Shown here in pieces: positions 62,712-64,000 of a DNA stretch of 64,000 nucleotides (positions within the stretch are counted from its first letter, which is position 1; every line of letters starts with the position of its first letter). The notes below the pieces were generated by a model. That model was not told where the DNA came from, made no database searches, and saw nothing but the letters and a program-made list of their open reading frames with translations. This stretch comes from Mangrovicoccus sp049603835 (GTDB lineage Bacteria; Pseudomonadota; Alphaproteobacteria; Rhodobacterales; Rhodobacteraceae), in assembly GCA_049603835.1 (NCBI GenBank), contig JBMYSZ010000007.1, positions 62,001 through 126,000 on the forward strand, written 5' to 3'. A program made the translations under genes and the position numbers.

Positions 62712-64000
62712 ATGTCCTTCACCCTCGCCATTGTCGGTCGCCCAAATGTGGGCAAATCGACCTTATTCAACCGTCTTGTTGGCAAACGCCTAGCTTTGGT
62801 CGATGACCAACCCGGCGTCACGCGCGATTTGCGTGAGGGCGAAGCGCGGCTTGGCGATTTACGCTTCACCGTCATCGATACGGCGGGGCTTGAGCTTGCC
62901 AATGATGAAAGCCTGCAAGGCCGGATGCGGAAATTGACCGAACGCGCGGTTGATATGGCCGATATCTGCTTGTTCATGGTGGATGCACGGGCGGGGATTA
63001 CCCCGGTTGATCAAGAATTTGCCGATATTTTACGGCGCCGCTCTAGCCATGTGATTTTGGCCTGCAACAAAGCCGAAGGCCGTGCCGGAGAGGCGGGCTT
63101 GATCGATGCTTATGCGCTTGGTCTAGGCGAACCCTTGGGGATTTCGGCAGAGCATGGCGAAGGCATGGGCGATCTGTTGGGCGCGCTCATTCCGCTGAGC
63201 GATGCTTTCGAGGAAGAGGCCCGCGCCCGCGAAGCGGAAACCGATATCGATGTGGAAGATGGCGAAGCGGATCTGCCCTCAGGCAAGCCGTTGCAAGTAG
63301 CCGTTGTCGGTCGCCCAAATGCAGGAAAATCTACGCTTATCAATGCTTTGATCGGTGAAGACCGCTTGCTGACGGGGCCTGAAGCCGGGATAACCCGTGA
63401 TGCGATATCTCTGACCTTTGATTGGGATGACCAGCCGGTTCGGATATTCGACACGGCGGGGATGCGCAAAAAGGCAAAGGTCCAAGATAAGGTTGAAAAA
63501 CTATCGGTTGCCGATGGGTTGCGGGCGGTGAAATTCGCCGAAGTGGTCGTCGTGTTACTTGATGCGGCGATTCCCTTTGAGCAGCAGGATTTGCGCATCG
63601 CCGATTTGGCCGAGCGGGAAGGGCGCGCAGTCGTTGTGGCCGTCAATAAATGGGATTTGGAAGAAGACCGTTCCGGCAAACTGGCCGAGCTGAAAGAAGC
63701 CTTTGAGCGGCTCTTGCCGCAGCTGCGCGGCGCGCCTTTGATCACCGTGTCGGCGAAAACTGGCCGCGGTCTCAATCGGTTACGTGATGCGGTGTTGAAA
63801 GCCCATGAGGTCTGGAACCGCCGGGTGACCACGGCTCAGCTTAATCGCTGGCTCACTGGCATGTTAGAGGCGCATCCGCCGCCAGCGCCGGGCGGCCGCC
63901 GGATTAAGCTGCGCTATATGACCCAGGCGAAAACTCGACCGCCGGGTTTTGTGGTGATGTGTAGCCATCCCGATAAGCTGGCGGAAAGTTACAAGCGCTA
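62712..64000 (+). CDS. der: Ribosome biogenesis GTPase Der (EngA), 3'-truncated
   Basis: 429 codons to the window edge; a complete Der is about 480-490 residues, so the end is missing. Two tandem GTPase domains: G1 GRPNVGKST with DTAGLE and NKAE, then G1 GRPNAGKST with DTAGMRKKAK and VNKWD. The first domain carries NKAE in place of NKxD, as usual in this group. The C-terminal KH-like domain begins (TTAQLNRWL, then RRIKLRYMTQAKTRPPGFV). Binds 50S precursors. Starts 38 nt after bamB. Confidence 0.97.
   Translation, partial: MSFTLAIVGRPNVGKSTLFNRLVGKRLALVDDQPGVTRDLREGEARLGDLRFTVIDTAGLELANDESLQGRMRKLTERAVDMADICLFMVDARAGITPVDQEFADILRRRSSHVILACNKAEGRAGEAGLIDAYALGLGEPLGISAEHGEGMGDLLGALIPLSDAFEEEARAREAETDIDVEDGEADLPSGKPLQVAVVGRPNAGKSTLINALIGEDRLLTGPEAGITRDAISLTFDWDDQPVRIFDTAGMRKKAKVQDKVEKLSVADGLRAVKFAEVVVVLLDAAIPFEQQDLRIADLAEREGRAVVVAVNKWDLEEDRSGKLAELKEAFERLLPQLRGAPLITVSAKTGRGLNRLRDAVLKAHEVWNRRVTTAQLNRWLTGMLEAHPPPAPGGRRIKLRYMTQAKTRPPGFVVMCSHPDKLAESYKR

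Noticed and set aside
1..64000. tRNA, rRNA, CRISPR arrays, insertion sequences, prophage genes
   Set aside because: Intergenic regions were read for cloverleaf arms, regular spaced repeats and transposase or integrase motifs; none was seen.

Overview
The window comes from an alphaproteobacterium, almost certainly of the order Rhodobacterales (Rhodobacteraceae / Roseobacter type). The reasons are the gene orders phoR-pstSCAB-phoU-phoB and yfgM-bamB-der, a PhoR without membrane segments, a class II DAHP synthase, complete dctPQM and liv transport sets, tamA-tamB, and a LexA box of the alphaproteobacterial type GTTC-N7-GTTC. It is chromosomal: no insertion sequence, prophage, plasmid gene, CRISPR array, tRNA or rRNA was found. 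Both ends cut a gene (ligA on the left, der on the right). Ten Ns inside ligA mark a scaffold gap.

Layout. 1-3.5 kb: DNA repair (ligA, recG), then a LexA box and a 40-residue membrane peptide that looks like an SOS-induced gene. 3.5-9.4 kb: a soluble chemoreceptor, an Fe-S scaffold, hisI, gluQRS, a small membrane protein, a degenerate metallo-beta-lactamase-fold protein and trmFO. 9.6-14.1 kb: a secreted protein of unknown role and a likely signalling unit made of a periplasmic sulfite-oxidase-fold protein without cofactor ligand, a hybrid kinase and a LuxR-type regulator. 14.2-15.1 kb: a strongly structured stretch that may be a 6S-like RNA gene, a small membrane protein and a REP-like palindrome. 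15.1-21 kb: a liv-type ABC transporter operon (livK-G-F-H-M) with two small cysteine-bearing secreted paralogues between livF and livH.

21-28.5 kb: a sugar dehydrogenase, class II DAHP synthase, a PAS protein and the run yicC-gmk-gamma carbonic anhydrase-metC. 28.6-35.8 kb: the phosphate regulon, with three 11-bp-spaced Pho half-sites before pstS and a terminator between pstS and pstC. 35.8-43.5 kb: a multi-repeat DUF1217 protein and the tamA-tamB outer-membrane export pair. 43.6-50.9 kb: a beta-hydroxyacid dehydrogenase, a sulfatase fused to RTX repeats and a C4-dicarboxylate TRAP transporter. 50.9-64 kb: RarD-type and LysM proteins, an Atm1-like ABC exporter, a nuclease-fold protein, an RND efflux pair behind a palindromic operator-like site, and yfgM-bamB-der.

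The strongest lead for something undescribed is the LexA-box / 40-aa membrane peptide unit at 3138-3334, which has the layout expected of a SidA-like SOS cell-division regulator. Next come the 145-nt structured element at 14194-14338 and the paired cysteine-bearing secreted proteins inside the liv operon. All calls were made by reading the sequence; no database or folding program was run.
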